Shown here piece by piece: positions 16,634 to 27,155 of a stretch of 64,000 nucleotides of DNA. The stretch's first letter is position 1. Each line of letters starts with the position of its first letter. The notes beneath the pieces were generated by a model, which searched no databases, had not been told where the DNA came from, and worked only from the letters and a program-made list of their open reading frames with translations. Origin of the DNA: Rosenbergiella metrosideri (GTDB lineage Bacteria; Pseudomonadota; Gammaproteobacteria; Enterobacterales; Enterobacteriaceae); assembly GCF_022602565.1 (NCBI RefSeq), contig NZ_JALBCV010000004.1, positions 149,390 through 213,389 on the forward strand, given 5' to 3'. Both the position numbers and the translations under genes were made by a program.

Positions 16634-18907
16634 ATGTCTAGCCAATCATCCACGTCTCGCCACACCAAACCTCCCCTACAACTGACGGTTGAGGGAATGT
16701 CTTGTGCAAGTTGCGTCGGACGCGTAGAGCGTGTGTTAGCCGCTCAACCCGGCGTTGAGCAAGCCAGCGTTAACTTAGCGACCGAACGCGCGACCATTAT
16801 CGGAGGGGTTGATGGGGAAAGCTTAGTACAAGCCATTACCGCCGCCGGCTATCCCGCAAAAATCTTTGTCGATGCCGCCGAGACCCGAGCCTTACAACAA
16901 CAAAAAAAGCAGCACCATATCAAGGCATTACAACGTAACGTATTCATTGCTATCGTGCTTACGCTGCCTATCTTTGCCGTAGAGATGGCGATGCACCTGA
17001 GCTACACGCTCCAAATCTGGGTGGATCATTACCTCCCTGTACCCGCACGTTGGGTTGCAGAGGCAATACTCTCCACCTTAGTACTGCTTGGCCCTGGCCG
17101 ACAGTTCTACCGTCTAGGCTTGCCAGCCTTATGGCATCGTTCGCCTGATATGAATGTCTTAGTGGCGATAGGAACGCTTGCGGCATGGGGCTATTCGCTC
17201 TTTGCGACGTTTGCCCCGCAATGGCTCCCGGCACAAAGCGTTCACGTTTATTATGAAGCGGCCGCGATGATCGTCTGCTTAGTGCTTATTGGCCGCTTGC
17301 TTGAGGCTCGTGCAAAAGGCAAAACGTCACAAGCGATGCAGCGATTACTGCAACTGCAACCTAATGTTGCCCATCGCTGGTACAATGAACAAAGCGAAGA
17401 GGTGGCTACCGAGAGTCTGGTGCTGGGGGATATCGTTGAAGTCAGACCGGGAGAGAAGATCCCCATTGATGGCGAAGTCGTCACCGGGGAGAGCCACGTA
17501 GAGGAATCAATGGTGACTGGTGAACCGCTCGCCGTGCGTAAAGGTCTCGGTGACACCTTGACGGGTGGCACCCTAAATCAACAAGGCTATTTACGCTTCA
17601 AGGTTACCGCGACGGGAGAGCAAACCGTCTTGGCACAGATCGTTCAGGCCGTCGAGCAAGCTCAAGCCGCGAAACTGCCCATCCAAGGCGTCGTTGATAA
17701 AGTTACTCTTTGGTTTGTACCGGTCGTCTTCGTGGCTGCACTGTTAACGCTGATTGGCTGGCTCTATTTTGCGCCACAAGGGGGGATTAGTCTTGCCATT
17801 GTGAACGCCGTCGCCGTACTGATTATTGCCTGCCCCTGTGCCATGGGCTTAGCGACCCCAACCTCCATCATGGTTGCCACCGGCCGCGCCGCAGAAAAAG
17901 GGATCTTATTCCGCCAAGGCAGGGCCTTGCAGCAGCTTCGTGAAACGACGCTGATCGCTTTCGATAAGACAGGGACCTTAACCGAAGGACAGCCAGCTCT
18001 CACCGATATCCAACCGGCTGATGGTTACCGCACAGAACAGCTACTGGCCTATGCCGCCGCGGTTGAGCGTTACTCTGAACACCCACTGGCCAGTGCAGTG
18101 GTGAAGGCCGCAGAGGCCCAGCAGCTTGAACGACTGTCGGCAACAGATTTCACCAGCCATAGCGGAATGGGGGTGAGTGCTTGGGTACAGGGTAAGCGGG
18201 TCGATATTGGTGCTCAACGTTATCTACAAAGCCTGTCTATCGTCTCCAGCGATCTCGACGCACTGGCGACCGATTACGCAGAGCAAGGGAAGAGTCCGTT
18301 TTATATTGCCATTGGCCAGCAACTAGCAGGAATAATTGCCGTGGCCGACCCGATTAAAGCGGTTAGCCGGACGGTAGTCAGTCAGCTGCAGGCTCAAGGG
18401 ATCACCGTGGCGATGGTCACCGGCGATAACCGTCTTACTGCGCAAGCAGTGGCGAAACAGCTCGGTATCAGCGAAGTGGTTGCCGAGGTCAAACCCCAAG
18501 GGAAGGTCGAGGCGATTCAAAATTGGCAGCAACGCTTTACCGGTGTCAGTTTTGTGGGTGACGGGATTAACGATGCGCCAGCGTTAGCGGCAGCTGAAGT
18601 GGGTATTGCGTTGGGAAGCGGGACGGATATCGCGATGGAGTCCGCCGATGTAGTGTTGATGTCCGACTCACTGACCAATGTGCTGAACGCACGACATGTT
18701 TCGCAAGTCACGATGACCAATATTCATCAGAATCTATTTTGGGCCTTTATTTATAACTTAATCTTGATACCAGTCGCTGCCGGTGCGCTCTATCCCGCTT
18801 TTGGGATCCAGCTTTCCCCCATTCTCGCCGCGGGAGCCATGGCGCTATCCAGCGTCTTTGTCTTGGGGAATGCCTTACGCTTAAAACGGACTGCGTTTAT
18901 TCATTAA
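16634..18907 (+). CDS. copA: Cu(I)-exporting P1B-type ATPase
   Basis: The 757-residue ATPase has one N-terminal heavy-metal domain with GMSCASC (residues about 22-28), eight membrane segments, CPC in [15 protein letters not shown], the phosphorylation motif DKTGT, the SEHPLA nucleotide site and the hinge [13 protein letters not shown] and the upstream CueR-type promoter indicate Cu+ export. E. coli CopA has two metal domains (834 residues), so this is the single-domain version. It forms a metal-defence block with zitB and the ArsR-type gene. Confidence 0.94.
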   Translation: MSSQSSTSRHTKPPLQLTVEGMSCASCVGRVERVLAAQPGVEQASVNLATERATIIGGVDGESLVQAITAAGYPAKIFVDAAETRALQQQKKQHHIKALQRNVFIAIVLTLPIFAVEMAMHLSYTLQIWVDHYLPVPARWVAEAILSTLVLLGPGRQFYRLGLPALWHRSPDMNVLVAIGTLAAWGYSLFATFAPQWLPAQSVHVYYEAAAMIVCLVLIGRLLEARAKGKTSQAMQRLLQLQPNVAHRWYNEQSEEVATESLVLGDIVEVRPGEKIPIDGEVVTGESHVEESMVTGEPLAVRKGLGDTLTGGTLNQQGYLRFKVTATGEQTVLAQIVQAVEQAQAAKLPIQGVVDKVTLWFVPVVFVAALLTLIGWLYFAPQGGISLAIVNAVAVLIIACPCAMGLATPTSIMVATGRAAEKGILFRQGRALQQLRETTLIAFDKTGTLTEGQPALTDIQPADGYRTEQLLAYAAAVERYSEHPLASAVVKAAEAQQLERLSATDFTSHSGMGVSAWVQGKRVDIGAQRYLQSLSIVSSDLDALATDYAEQGKSPFYIAIGQQLAGIIAVADPIKAVSRTVVSQLQAQGITVAMVTGDNRLTAQAVAKQLGISEVVAEVKPQGKVEAIQNWQQRFTGVSFVGDGINDAPALAAAEVGIALGSGTDIAMESADVVLMSDSLTNVLNARHVSQVTMTNIHQNLFWAFIYNLILIPVAAGALYPAFGIQLSPILAAGAMALSSVFVLGNALRLKRTAFIH

Positions 18908-18912
18908 CGAAA

Positions 18913-18943
18913 AAAGCCCTGAAACCTAAAACGGTTCAGGGCT
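18913..18943. terminator. Terminator after copA
   Basis: AAGCCCTGAAACC pairs with GGTTCAGGGCTT with one bulged A, between copA and a convergent epimerase gene. Confidence 0.75.
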
Positions 18944-18949
18944 TGAGGC

Positions 18950-20203
18950 TTAGCGTAGATGATGCCCCTGTTTGATGGATAATCCAATCATGGGGGTTAG
19001 GGGGAGGCGAGAGATTTGAGTGAGTTGCCAAGCATGATATAGGTCAGGTTTACCTGACCATATTTCAGTGGAGCGATGCTGCTGCTGATCCAACTCCTGC
19101 CACCAGCTGCCATAATGTGTATCGACCATATAGCAGCCGATATAGTCCCATAAGCGCCGATACCACTCTTCGTAAACCTGTTCTCCCGTACGCTTAAGCA
19201 GACTTGCCGCAGTGCCACAGCTTTCTGCTAACGTCCAGTGAACACGACTATGGGCGACCGGTTTCCCCTCCCAGTCATGGGTATAGACGATACCGGGTGT
19301 TCCATCAACATGCCAGCCATGGCTAGTGCCAGCGTGAAACAAACCCTTAGCATCAGTAAGCAACCACGTTGGAACCGGTTCCCCTGCGGCTTGCAATGCG
19401 GCCTCTAGATGCAACAGAAGTCTCGCCCATTCACATGCATGGCCTGGCGTTATACCATAAGGATGGAAGCTGTCTGTGGGTTTATCCTTATTATAGTCGT
19501 GCCACTCTTGCCAATTTTCGTGGAAGTGTTCAGCTAAGAAATAATGATTGGCCGGAGCATGTTGGTGAATCACCTTATCGACAATCGCTAGCGCACGCTC
19601 ACGCCAGAGGGAGTTTCCGGTAAAGTCTGCCAACTGCAGGAACAGTTCAGTACAGTGCATATTGCTGTTACCACCACGGTAGGCTTCGCGATCTTGCCAA
19701 TCTCGGGTGTAACTTTCACATAGAGCCCCTTCGTCTGCCATCCAGAAATGGGTTTCTAATGTTTTGACCGCTTGCTGATAGAGCTCATCGGCCCGCGGAA
19801 TACCCGCGAGACTGGCGCTACATCCGGCCAACGTCACGAAGACATGTATATAAGAGGCTTTACGTTCATCTGCAACCCTTTCAGGTAGGGTACTTAGCCA
19901 GCCACCGTACTGAGTATCTTTCAACACACCGAGTAACGAGTCCACCCCCCATTGCGCCAATTCAGCCGCCCCTGGCTCACCTTGCAGTGATGCCAAGGCG
20001 AAGCAGTGGGTCATGCGGGCGGTTTGCATGGTGTCCGGTTGACTCTCTTTCGCCTGATAGCCTTTATCGTCGAGGGCAGTGAAACCGCCGCGTTCGCATC
20101 TGGCGCGCTTATAAAATGCCAGTAATTGTCGACCTTGATCTTCTAACCAGTGGTGATGATATTCCTGGCTTAGCCAACTTTGACTAAATTGCGCAAATAA
20201 CAT
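18950..20203 (-). CDS. AGE-family sugar epimerase/isomerase, YihS-like
   Basis: The 417-residue all-helical protein has the family pattern of an (alpha/alpha)6 barrel. Conserved His-containing blocks include RMTHCFALASLQ, GGNSNMHCTELFLQLAD, TPGHACEWARLLLHLE and RVHWTLAESCGTAASLL. YihS-type enzymes interconvert aldoses and ketoses such as mannose/fructose, or sulfoquinovose in E. coli. No other sulfoquinovose genes are nearby, so mannose isomerase is the simpler guess. It lies 27 bases downstream of a YghA-type gene. Confidence 0.8.
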   Translation of the reverse strand: MLFAQFSQSWLSQEYHHHWLEDQGRQLLAFYKRARCERGGFTALDDKGYQAKESQPDTMQTARMTHCFALASLQGEPGAAELAQWGVDSLLGVLKDTQYGGWLSTLPERVADERKASYIHVFVTLAGCSASLAGIPRADELYQQAVKTLETHFWMADEGALCESYTRDWQDREAYRGGNSNMHCTELFLQLADFTGNSLWRERALAIVDKVIHQHAPANHYFLAEHFHENWQEWHDYNKDKPTDSFHPYGITPGHACEWARLLLHLEAALQAAGEPVPTWLLTDAKGLFHAGTSHGWHVDGTPGIVYTHDWEGKPVAHSRVHWTLAESCGTAASLLKRTGEQVYEEWYRRLWDYIGCYMVDTHYGSWWQELDQQQHRSTEIWSGKPDLYHAWQLTQISRLPLTPMIGLSIKQGHHLR

Positions 20204-20230
20204 TACAACACCTCATAAAGAACTTAAAAA

Positions 20231-21106
20231 TCAGCCACCTACCATGGTACCACCATTAGGATGAATCACTTGGCCGCTGATATAAGAAGAGTCTAAGCTT
20301 GCAAGGAAGACATAAATTGGACCGAGTTCAGACGGCTGCCCTGCGCGTCCCATTGGCGTTTCATGGCCAAAGTTCTCCAACAGTTCTGGGTTGTAATCAC
20401 CTAATGTCGCAGGTTGTAGCGGTGTCCAAACCGGACCTGGGGCCACAGCATTCACACGAATCCCTTTGCCAGCAATTTGGTTAGACAGTGCGCGAGTAAA
20501 GCTGACAATCGCCCCTTTCGTCGCGGTGTAGTCAATCAGCATTTGCGGGCCGACATAAGCATTCACGGAAGTGGTATTGATGATGCTGTCATCTTCTTTT
20601 AAGTGCGGTAGCGCTGCTTTAGTCAGGAAGAAGATGCTATGAATATTGGTGTCAAAGGTGTTGAGCCATTGCTCGTCGCTTAATGTGGTAAGGTCTTCAT
20701 TCGGGTATTGTGTTCCGGCATTGTTCACCAGCACGTTTAATTTACCGAAAGCTTCAACCACGTCGGCAATCAATTTACGGCAATTTTCGGCTTTACGTAA
20801 ATCGACTGGATAGATGGCGCACTGTTGCCCTTCTTGCTCGATTAAGGCTTTGATTGAGCGTGCATCGGCCGCTTCATCTTCGTTATTCGGAAGATAAGTA
20901 ATGGCGACATCGGCACCTTCGCGGGCAAAGTGAAGGGCGGCGGAACGGCCGATACCGCTATCGCCGCCGGTGACTAACGCTACCTTTCCGGCCAGCTTGC
21001 CGCTACCCCGGTAATCTTCACGGATCATTTCCGCTTTAGGTGACAATTTTGCTTCAGAACCGGGTAATTTTTGTGATTGCGCGTGAATTTCAACGTTCTT
21101 GACCAT
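20231..21106 (-). CDS. yghA: YghA-type NADP-dependent aldehyde reductase (SDR)
   Basis: The 291-residue SDR has the N-terminal lead typical of YghA, VTGGDSGIGRSAALHF near residue 45, NNAGTQ, NTTSVNAY and the catalytic DYTATK. It is close in length to E. coli YghA (294), which reduces various aldehydes. It lies upstream of the AGE epimerase gene and may be co-transcribed. It differs from the SDR at 10533-11411 although both belong to the same subfamily. Confidence 0.87.
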   Translation of the reverse strand: MVKNVEIHAQSQKLPGSEAKLSPKAEMIREDYRGSGKLAGKVALVTGGDSGIGRSAALHFAREGADVAITYLPNNEDEAADARSIKALIEQEGQQCAIYPVDLRKAENCRKLIADVVEAFGKLNVLVNNAGTQYPNEDLTTLSDEQWLNTFDTNIHSIFFLTKAALPHLKEDDSIINTTSVNAYVGPQMLIDYTATKGAIVSFTRALSNQIAGKGIRVNAVAPGPVWTPLQPATLGDYNPELLENFGHETPMGRAGQPSELGPIYVFLASLDSSYISGQVIHPNGGTMVGG

Positions 21107-21233
21107 TTGATAGCTCCGTTGTCAAATAAAATAGGTTTAGGTTAATAACTATAGTTGACGAAGATCACACTAGCTGAATTAATTGATGAAAACTTTTTAT
21201 AAATATGTAAACGGCTCCGCAGATCCGTAACAA

Positions 21234-23633
21234 TTAGTGGGTATCAGGAAGGGCGTAAGCGATGACATAATCGCCGACGTTCGTGCGCATAAAGTGGTGG
21301 CCACCGGCCATAATCACCAGATACTGCTTACCTCCAGCAGAATAGGTCATAGGCGTTGCTTGACCACCTGCAGGTAAGGTGTCGCTCCAGACTTCGTTAC
21401 CGGTGCGGTTATCGAAGGCACGAATTTTGTTATCCGTGGTTGCTGCAATAAAGGTTAACCCTCCCGCCGTAATGATTGGGCCACCGTTATTAGGCGTACC
21501 GACATTGATGGGCATATGGGTAGGAAGACCAAATGGACCGTTCTTTTCACCACTCCCTAACGGGTGTTGCCATAACACTTTACGGGTATGCATATCGATT
21601 GCCGTAATCATGCCGTAAGGGGGTTCGTTACAGAGCATCTGCGTGCTATCTAGATAGAACGGCGAGACTTGAATCGCATACGGGGTATCAGCCATCGCAC
21701 CATTACCTTCTGCACCACCGCCGCCAGGCTTATATTTTGGTGAGTCGATAGATTGCAGACCTAACTTATCGGCTTTTTTACGGGTGATTAACTGGTCATA
21801 CATCGGTGTATTATTCCAGTTAGCGATCAACACACCATTTTGTGGGTTATAGGCGACACTGCCCCAGTCACTGCCGCCATTGTATCCTGGGTATTCAATC
21901 CATGGCTTATCCAAGCTCGGTGGCGTAAATTCACCTTCGTAACGGGCTTGGCGGAACTTAATACGGCAGGCCAACTGATCAAACATCGTCAAGCCCCACA
22001 TTTTACGCTCGCTCAGGTCGGGCAGTCCAAGACGTGGCATACCCACCGACCAAGGTTGTGTCGGCGCACGCGGGTCTTCTTTAACGACTGCTGCAGGCGC
22101 GGCTTTCTCTTCAACAGGCGTCAAAGGCTTGCCCGTTTCGCGGTTAAATACAAAAGTTTGGCCACGTTTAGTCGGTACAATTATCGCTGGGATTGTCGAA
22201 CCATTAGGCCCTGGGAAATCGAAGAGTGTAGGTTGTGAACCAATGTCGTAATCCCACACATCTTTATGCACGGTCTGGAAGACCCAACGGACGTCACCAG
22301 TTTTAACATCGATGGCAACGATGGATGAAGAGACCTTGTTCTCATTCGCCGAACGCAGTTTACTGTAGTAATCGGCGGCAGAGTTACCGGTTGGGACGTA
22401 GACTAATCCTAAACGATTATCTCCTACCATTGTCGCCCAAGAGTTAGGCGTACCACGGCTATATTCTTTCCCCGCTGCCGGTTCTTTGTGGTCCGTAGGG
22501 TTATTCACATCCCACGCCCATTTGAACTGCCCGGTTTCTGCATCATAGCCGCGGATCACCCCAGAAGGTGCCCAACGGCGTTGTCCATCCAGCACCTCGT
22601 GGTTAACAACGATGGTACCGTTAATAATAGGGACTGGCGCTGTCACGGCAACGAAACCCGGAACGGTATAGCCTAAACCTTTCAGTAGATTAGTTTGGCC
22701 GTGATCACCAAACCCTTGGCAAGATTGTCCCGTTTCACTGTCGACAGCCACTAGGCGCTCATCCAAAGTGCCGACGATAAGGCGAGTGTGACAGGCTTGC
22801 CCAACAGGAGTTTGGGTCGAGGTATAGTAGGTCACCCCTTTACACGCGGCGGTATAAGGAATGCTCTCATATTTTACGCCAGTATTGTGTTGCCAGATTT
22901 TTTTGCCGGTTTTGGCATCCAATTTGATGATGTTGTTGCGTGCCGAGCAAACATAGACGGCATCGCCAACCTTGATCGGGGTATTTTCAGCCGCCCATTT
23001 ATTCACCTGCCCCGGCGCAGGAAGATCACCGGTACGATAAGTCCAGGCGCGTTTGAGCTGGCCTACATTATCAGGGGTAATTTGGCTTAAAGGCGAGAAA
23101 CGTGAGGCATCAGCATCTCGGCCATAATAGGTCCAGTCACTATCCGGTTGTTCCGCCTGCGAAGGGGTAGGCGTTTTAACCAAAGGTTGCTGAGGTAGAG
23201 CCTCACCTGAATGAAAGACATGCGTTGGCACAAATGCCATGCCAAAGGCGACGGCAAAGATCACCACAAAAATCCCGGCTAAACCAAAGCTCAACTTATT
23301 CGAAGGTTGGCGTTGCAAGGCAGGTAAGCTTAAGGCTAAGAGGAAACCATAAACGGTGAGTAAGGATAAACGAGGTACCCATCCCCAATAATCCGCCCCA
23401 CTTTCATAAATGGTCCAGAGGATAGTGGCAATGTAGACGATAAAAAAGAGTATTGCGCCGGAAGACTTACGGCGAAAAAGCTGAATCGTACTGATCAGCA
23501 GGAAAATGCCCGCAATTAAATAGTAGCAGGACCCTGATAGGGAGAGTAAGTACCCGCCCCCAGCTATCATGACGATGCTGGTGAGCAGCAGCAAGACAGA
23601 CACGACCCTTAGTAATATCAATTTACCTTTCAT
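21234..23633 (-). CDS. gcd: Membrane-bound PQQ-dependent glucose dehydrogenase
   Basis: The 799-residue protein matches Gcd (796 in E. coli). It has five N-terminal membrane segments (residues about 5-150) that bind ubiquinone, then an eight-bladed periplasmic propeller. The catalytic aspartate region HKDVWDYDIGSQPTLFD and the PQQ-binding lysine in PTKRGQTFVF are present. It oxidises glucose to gluconolactone in the periplasm and feeds electrons to quinone. PQQ biosynthesis genes are not in the window. The long upstream region fits single-gene control. Confidence 0.95.
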   Translation of the reverse strand: MKGKLILLRVVSVLLLLTSIVMIAGGGYLLSLSGSCYYLIAGIFLLISTIQLFRRKSSGAILFFIVYIATILWTIYESGADYWGWVPRLSLLTVYGFLLALSLPALQRQPSNKLSFGLAGIFVVIFAVAFGMAFVPTHVFHSGEALPQQPLVKTPTPSQAEQPDSDWTYYGRDADASRFSPLSQITPDNVGQLKRAWTYRTGDLPAPGQVNKWAAENTPIKVGDAVYVCSARNNIIKLDAKTGKKIWQHNTGVKYESIPYTAACKGVTYYTSTQTPVGQACHTRLIVGTLDERLVAVDSETGQSCQGFGDHGQTNLLKGLGYTVPGFVAVTAPVPIINGTIVVNHEVLDGQRRWAPSGVIRGYDAETGQFKWAWDVNNPTDHKEPAAGKEYSRGTPNSWATMVGDNRLGLVYVPTGNSAADYYSKLRSANENKVSSSIVAIDVKTGDVRWVFQTVHKDVWDYDIGSQPTLFDFPGPNGSTIPAIIVPTKRGQTFVFNRETGKPLTPVEEKAAPAAVVKEDPRAPTQPWSVGMPRLGLPDLSERKMWGLTMFDQLACRIKFRQARYEGEFTPPSLDKPWIEYPGYNGGSDWGSVAYNPQNGVLIANWNNTPMYDQLITRKKADKLGLQSIDSPKYKPGGGGAEGNGAMADTPYAIQVSPFYLDSTQMLCNEPPYGMITAIDMHTRKVLWQHPLGSGEKNGPFGLPTHMPINVGTPNNGGPIITAGGLTFIAATTDNKIRAFDNRTGNEVWSDTLPAGGQATPMTYSAGGKQYLVIMAGGHHFMRTNVGDYVIAYALPDTH

Positions 23634-23780
23634 GGCGATGACCTGTGCAAAAGAGTGAGTGAAAAAGCTGTCGTGTGAGCGTGAGGTTAAACAAGTGTAA
23701 AGTTATCTATGTAATTGTGAATAATAGGGCTGACACGACAGTTTTTCCGCTCAAAAAATGCCATTTTGAGCAAAAATTGA

Positions 23781-24701
23781 TTAATATCCCTGATGTAAAT
23801 CGATCGCCCCGTCAATTTCCCCCTGCATAAACCAGCGAGTTATTTGTGGCACGACCTGTGCCAAAACATGCTCGACTTGGGTTTTCCCCGCGATATGGGG
23901 GGTGATGCGAATTTGCGGCACTTGCCACAGAGGGTCCTCGTCACTTAAAGGTTCATTCTGTGTTACATCTAGCGTTGCGCCCCGTATTTTCCCCGTTTGG
24001 ATTAACTGAATCAGGTCCTGCTCAATCAGATGACCGCCTCGAGCGACATTGATCAAGTAACCATCGTCTTGAAGCAGAGAGAGATGGCGAAAGTTAAGGA
24101 TCCCTCGCGTTTTATCGGTCAAAGGTAGCACACAGATCAGTATGCGTGACGCGCGTAAAAAAGCTTCAAGCTGCTGCCCGTCGTAGCAAGTTACTCCAGG
24201 GATCGCTTTGCGGCTGTGGCTCCAGCCATTCACCGGGTAATCAAACTGACGCAAAGATTGAGCGATCTTCTTACCCAGTACTCCTAGCCCCATCACGCCA
24301 ACCGGATAATCTTCACGATGATGGAGTAAGTTGTTTTGCCACCGATGTTGCTGGCGTTGTTGCTCGTACTGCGGAAACTCGCGATAAAATCGGATCACTG
24401 CCTCACAGCAGTATTCCGCTAATTGCACGGCCATCCCGCCATCTTTTACACGGATAATCGCAATATCGGGGGGTAAGTTGAGGGACAAGATAGCATCAAC
24501 GCCAGCCCCCATATTAAAAATCACCTTAAGGTTTGGATGGGCATCGATAAAGGCTTGATCCGGCGCCCAAGTCAGCGCAACCGTCGCCCGTTCATCGTGG
24601 ACAGGCCACACATTAAGGGTAGCTTCAGGTAATGCCGCCTTGAGTGGAGCTAGCCATAAATCCGTTTCAGCATGACGGCTGTAAAAAGCAATGGGGTACA
24701 T
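23781..24701 (-). CDS. ghrA: Glyoxylate/hydroxypyruvate reductase A
   Basis: The 306-residue D-2-hydroxyacid dehydrogenase has the Rossmann motif GVMGLGVLGKKIAQSL near residue 135, the catalytic Arg in NVARGGHLIEQDL, a Glu in TQNEPLSDEDPL and the catalytic His in ITPHIAGKTQ. Length and ending (DLHQGY against DRARGY in E. coli GhrA) fit GhrA. The start is set at MYPIAFYSRH because GGAGG lies eight bases upstream; the longer TTG start would sit inside that ribosome binding site. The protein reduces glyoxylate and hydroxypyruvate with NADPH. Confidence 0.88.
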   Translation of the reverse strand: MYPIAFYSRHAETDLWLAPLKAALPEATLNVWPVHDERATVALTWAPDQAFIDAHPNLKVIFNMGAGVDAILSLNLPPDIAIIRVKDGGMAVQLAEYCCEAVIRFYREFPQYEQQRQQHRWQNNLLHHREDYPVGVMGLGVLGKKIAQSLRQFDYPVNGWSHSRKAIPGVTCYDGQQLEAFLRASRILICVLPLTDKTRGILNFRHLSLLQDDGYLINVARGGHLIEQDLIQLIQTGKIRGATLDVTQNEPLSDEDPLWQVPQIRITPHIAGKTQVEHVLAQVVPQITRWFMQGEIDGAIDLHQGY

Positions 24702-24988
24702 AGAGTGTGCCTCCGTCAACAGTAGAGTTTTGTTAATGTTATAATAATTTATCGATTGTTAAAAAAGTCTAATTGAATTGATATCAATCAATCTCCTGTA
24801 AGCATCAGATATTGCTGCATTAACGAGCTATCTCTATAATTCGTGTCTGAGTCTTTATCGCCAATTAAAAATTATTGCGTAAGAGGCCCTATACGTGCGT
24901 TGTCACGTTATGGGTTATCCGCCTCACCAGGGCAAGAAGAGCGTTCTCTTCTACTGCAACAGCTAAAGCTGCTTATAACAGATAAGAC

Positions 24989-25942
24989 TCAGGGAAGGTC
25001 GCTCCGTTTCCCTTCTATCGTTACAGACGCGAAGAGGGAACGGAGCCGGCTTTTTTTAATCTTATGTAGGGGGAAAAACATAATAACATTACCCAGTAAA
25101 ATCACCCCCAGTCCTACTACCGCATGCAGATGCCACTGATATCCTTCGAAGCGGGTGGAAATAGCCAAGGCAACTAAGGGAAACAGTACCGTCGCATACG
25201 CCGCCTGCCCCGCTCCAATTCGTCCCACTAATAAGTAATAAGCACCAAAGCCGATTACTGAGCCAAATAGCGCAAGATACCCTAAAGCACCAAGATAAAG
25301 AGGCTGTGCCGGTAAAACAAAAGAGTAGCCGAGTAGATAAGCGCCAGCACCGGCTACTGCCGCGCCGTAACACATCGCCCAACTGTTGGTCGTCAATATT
25401 GCTAAGCCCCGTCGCTGATGGCGAATACTCAACATATTCCCCAGTGAGAAACCATAGGTTCCCAATAAGCTTAGTGCGATGCCCAAGCCTAAGGATGTCG
25501 AGAACTGTTTAGCCTGCCATTGATCGCTAAAGAGTATGGCAATACCGATAATTCCCAGCGCTGCGGCGGGCCAAAACCGCTTTACCGGCGTGGTGCGATA
25601 AAAAAGTGCTTGGTTGATGGCATTAAACAGGACTGCCATCGAAAAGATCACCGACTCTATTCCAGTGGTAATATGTGCTGCGGCAAGGTAAAAGCAGAAA
25701 AAATTAAGACTGAAGGCGCATAGCCCCTGTAATAAGCAAAACCCATGATCACGCCACGATAAGTGATTCTTACCTAACCGCCAGCGACTCACCACCAACA
25801 GTAGGCCACCGGCCAGCGCAAAACGCCAAAAAATCGAGACCAAGAGAGGAACCTCACCTTGCTGTAAGGCAATCGCTAACCACGTTGTGCCCCAAATCCC
25901 CACTACACATAAATATAATAATCCGTTCATCATCATCCTCAC
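24989..25942 (-). CDS. EamA/DMT-superfamily permease
   Basis: The 317-residue protein has about ten hydrophobic helices arranged as two EamA repeats (residues about 5-135 and 150-290), with WGTTWLAIALQQGEVPLL near the N-terminus and ALFGSVIGFGAYYLLVGRIGA in the second half. This matches RhaT/YdcZ-like metabolite or amino-acid exporters. The substrate is not predictable. It diverges from an AraC-type regulator, which may control it. Confidence 0.85.
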   Translation of the reverse strand: MRMMMNGLLYLCVVGIWGTTWLAIALQQGEVPLLVSIFWRFALAGGLLLVVSRWRLGKNHLSWRDHGFCLLQGLCAFSLNFFCFYLAAAHITTGIESVIFSMAVLFNAINQALFYRTTPVKRFWPAAALGIIGIAILFSDQWQAKQFSTSLGLGIALSLLGTYGFSLGNMLSIRHQRRGLAILTTNSWAMCYGAAVAGAGAYLLGYSFVLPAQPLYLGALGYLALFGSVIGFGAYYLLVGRIGAGQAAYATVLFPLVALAISTRFEGYQWHLHAVVGLGVILLGNVIMFFPLHKIKKSRLRSLFASVTIEGKRSDLP

Positions 25943-26108
25943 TCAGTTATCTGAACCACTGTGCACTCAGCGCAGCTAAAATGCTGTCATCTGCATGAGG
26001 GTGATTTATATATTCTTGCGGTTTTTTGTTAGGCAGTGAAGCGAAAGACTAGTAATTCCCCCTATCGATTCATACACTGCATTATTCCCTGATTATCTGG
26101 AGCGTTGC

Positions 26109-26972
26109 ATGCATTATCAAACGTTCGACACCCTAAGTCAGCAGCGAGCAACCTTGCATCAGAAAGTTGCGCTGAATACAGGTATTCAGCTGGCCTCCTG
26201 GTCAAACCAGTGCGATCAAATCAAGGTGTTAAGTGATCACCATACCCTGAGTCTTTATACGCATGGTGGTTATCAAAGTTTTCAAAAACGCCACGGAAGT
26301 TGGCAGAATGGTGGAGGCCCGGATAAACTTTGTATCATGCCTAAAGACGTAGAGAGCCATTGGGATATCCGGGGGCCGTTGTCCTTTGTGCATCTCTATT
26401 GTACCCAGCAGCATCTTCGGCATATCGGCGAGCAGATTTGGGACCGTAGCCCAGCGGAATTGAGTCTGGTAGAAACCAGTTTTCAGCGTGATGACAGGGT
26501 GACGGCGCTGTATCGTCATTTTTTACTTAGCTACGATTGGCTGGATAATGCAAACCAGCTGGTACTCAGTTCAGCAAGCTCACTATTATTAACCCATCTT
26601 ATTCAACATTATAGCCAAGTCACATGGCGTCTACCGACGGTGACGGGTGGCTTATCGCCTTATGTGCTTCGTAACATTTGCGACTATATTGACGCCCATC
26701 TCGCCGAGCCACTGACGCTAACGGTCTTAGCGCAACAGGCGGCGTTAAGTGAATACCACTTTGCGCGGATGTTTAGCGCCTCAATGTCCATTCCCCCTCA
26801 CCACTATGTGATGCAGCGTCGTTTACAGCGGGCCAAACAGCTCCTTGCGACCAGTCAATACAGCATGACGGACATTGCCTATCAATGTGGTTTTAGTTCA
26901 GCGAGTCATTTAAGCCAAAGATTCAAACGCGATACGGGCGTAACGCCAACAGTCTTTCGCCAACAACAGTGA
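26109..26972 (+). CDS. AraC-family transcriptional regulator
   Basis: The 287-residue protein has an N-terminal cupin-like sensor domain (about 1-165) and a C-terminal double helix-turn-helix (about 185-285). The latter contains LTLTVLAQQAALSEYHFARMF and the family signature SMTDIAYQCGFSSASHLSQRFKRDTGVTP. It is divergent from the EamA permease gene by 166 bases, the usual arrangement for a regulator of a solute exporter. The ligand is unknown. Confidence 0.88.
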   Translation: MHYQTFDTLSQQRATLHQKVALNTGIQLASWSNQCDQIKVLSDHHTLSLYTHGGYQSFQKRHGSWQNGGGPDKLCIMPKDVESHWDIRGPLSFVHLYCTQQHLRHIGEQIWDRSPAELSLVETSFQRDDRVTALYRHFLLSYDWLDNANQLVLSSASSLLLTHLIQHYSQVTWRLPTVTGGLSPYVLRNICDYIDAHLAEPLTLTVLAQQAALSEYHFARMFSASMSIPPHHYVMQRRLQRAKQLLATSQYSMTDIAYQCGFSSASHLSQRFKRDTGVTPTVFRQQQ

Positions 26973-27155
26973 AAAATTCCTGACGTAGATCAACCCCTGT
27001 TGTGATTGAACTCACAAATACTTCGCGAAAAATGCTAATTTTATCTCGATTATGACAACAGTTGTTTAATTATAAAGAATCATCTTATCTTGTTAAATGA
27101 GATAACGATGCAATGATGCTTGCCCATGTTTCTCTATCGAGAAGAAGGAAGAAAA

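Noticed and set aside
24777..24788. ATTGATATCAAT palindrome between ghrA and the EamA gene, resembling an FNR half-site pair.
   Set aside because: FNR sites need TTGAT-N4-ATCAA; here the arms abut without the spacer.
24843..25139. Plus-strand 98-residue ORF between ghrA and the EamA gene.
   Set aside because: It overlaps the C-terminal part of the well-supported EamA gene on the other strand, has no ribosome binding site and no recognisable motif.
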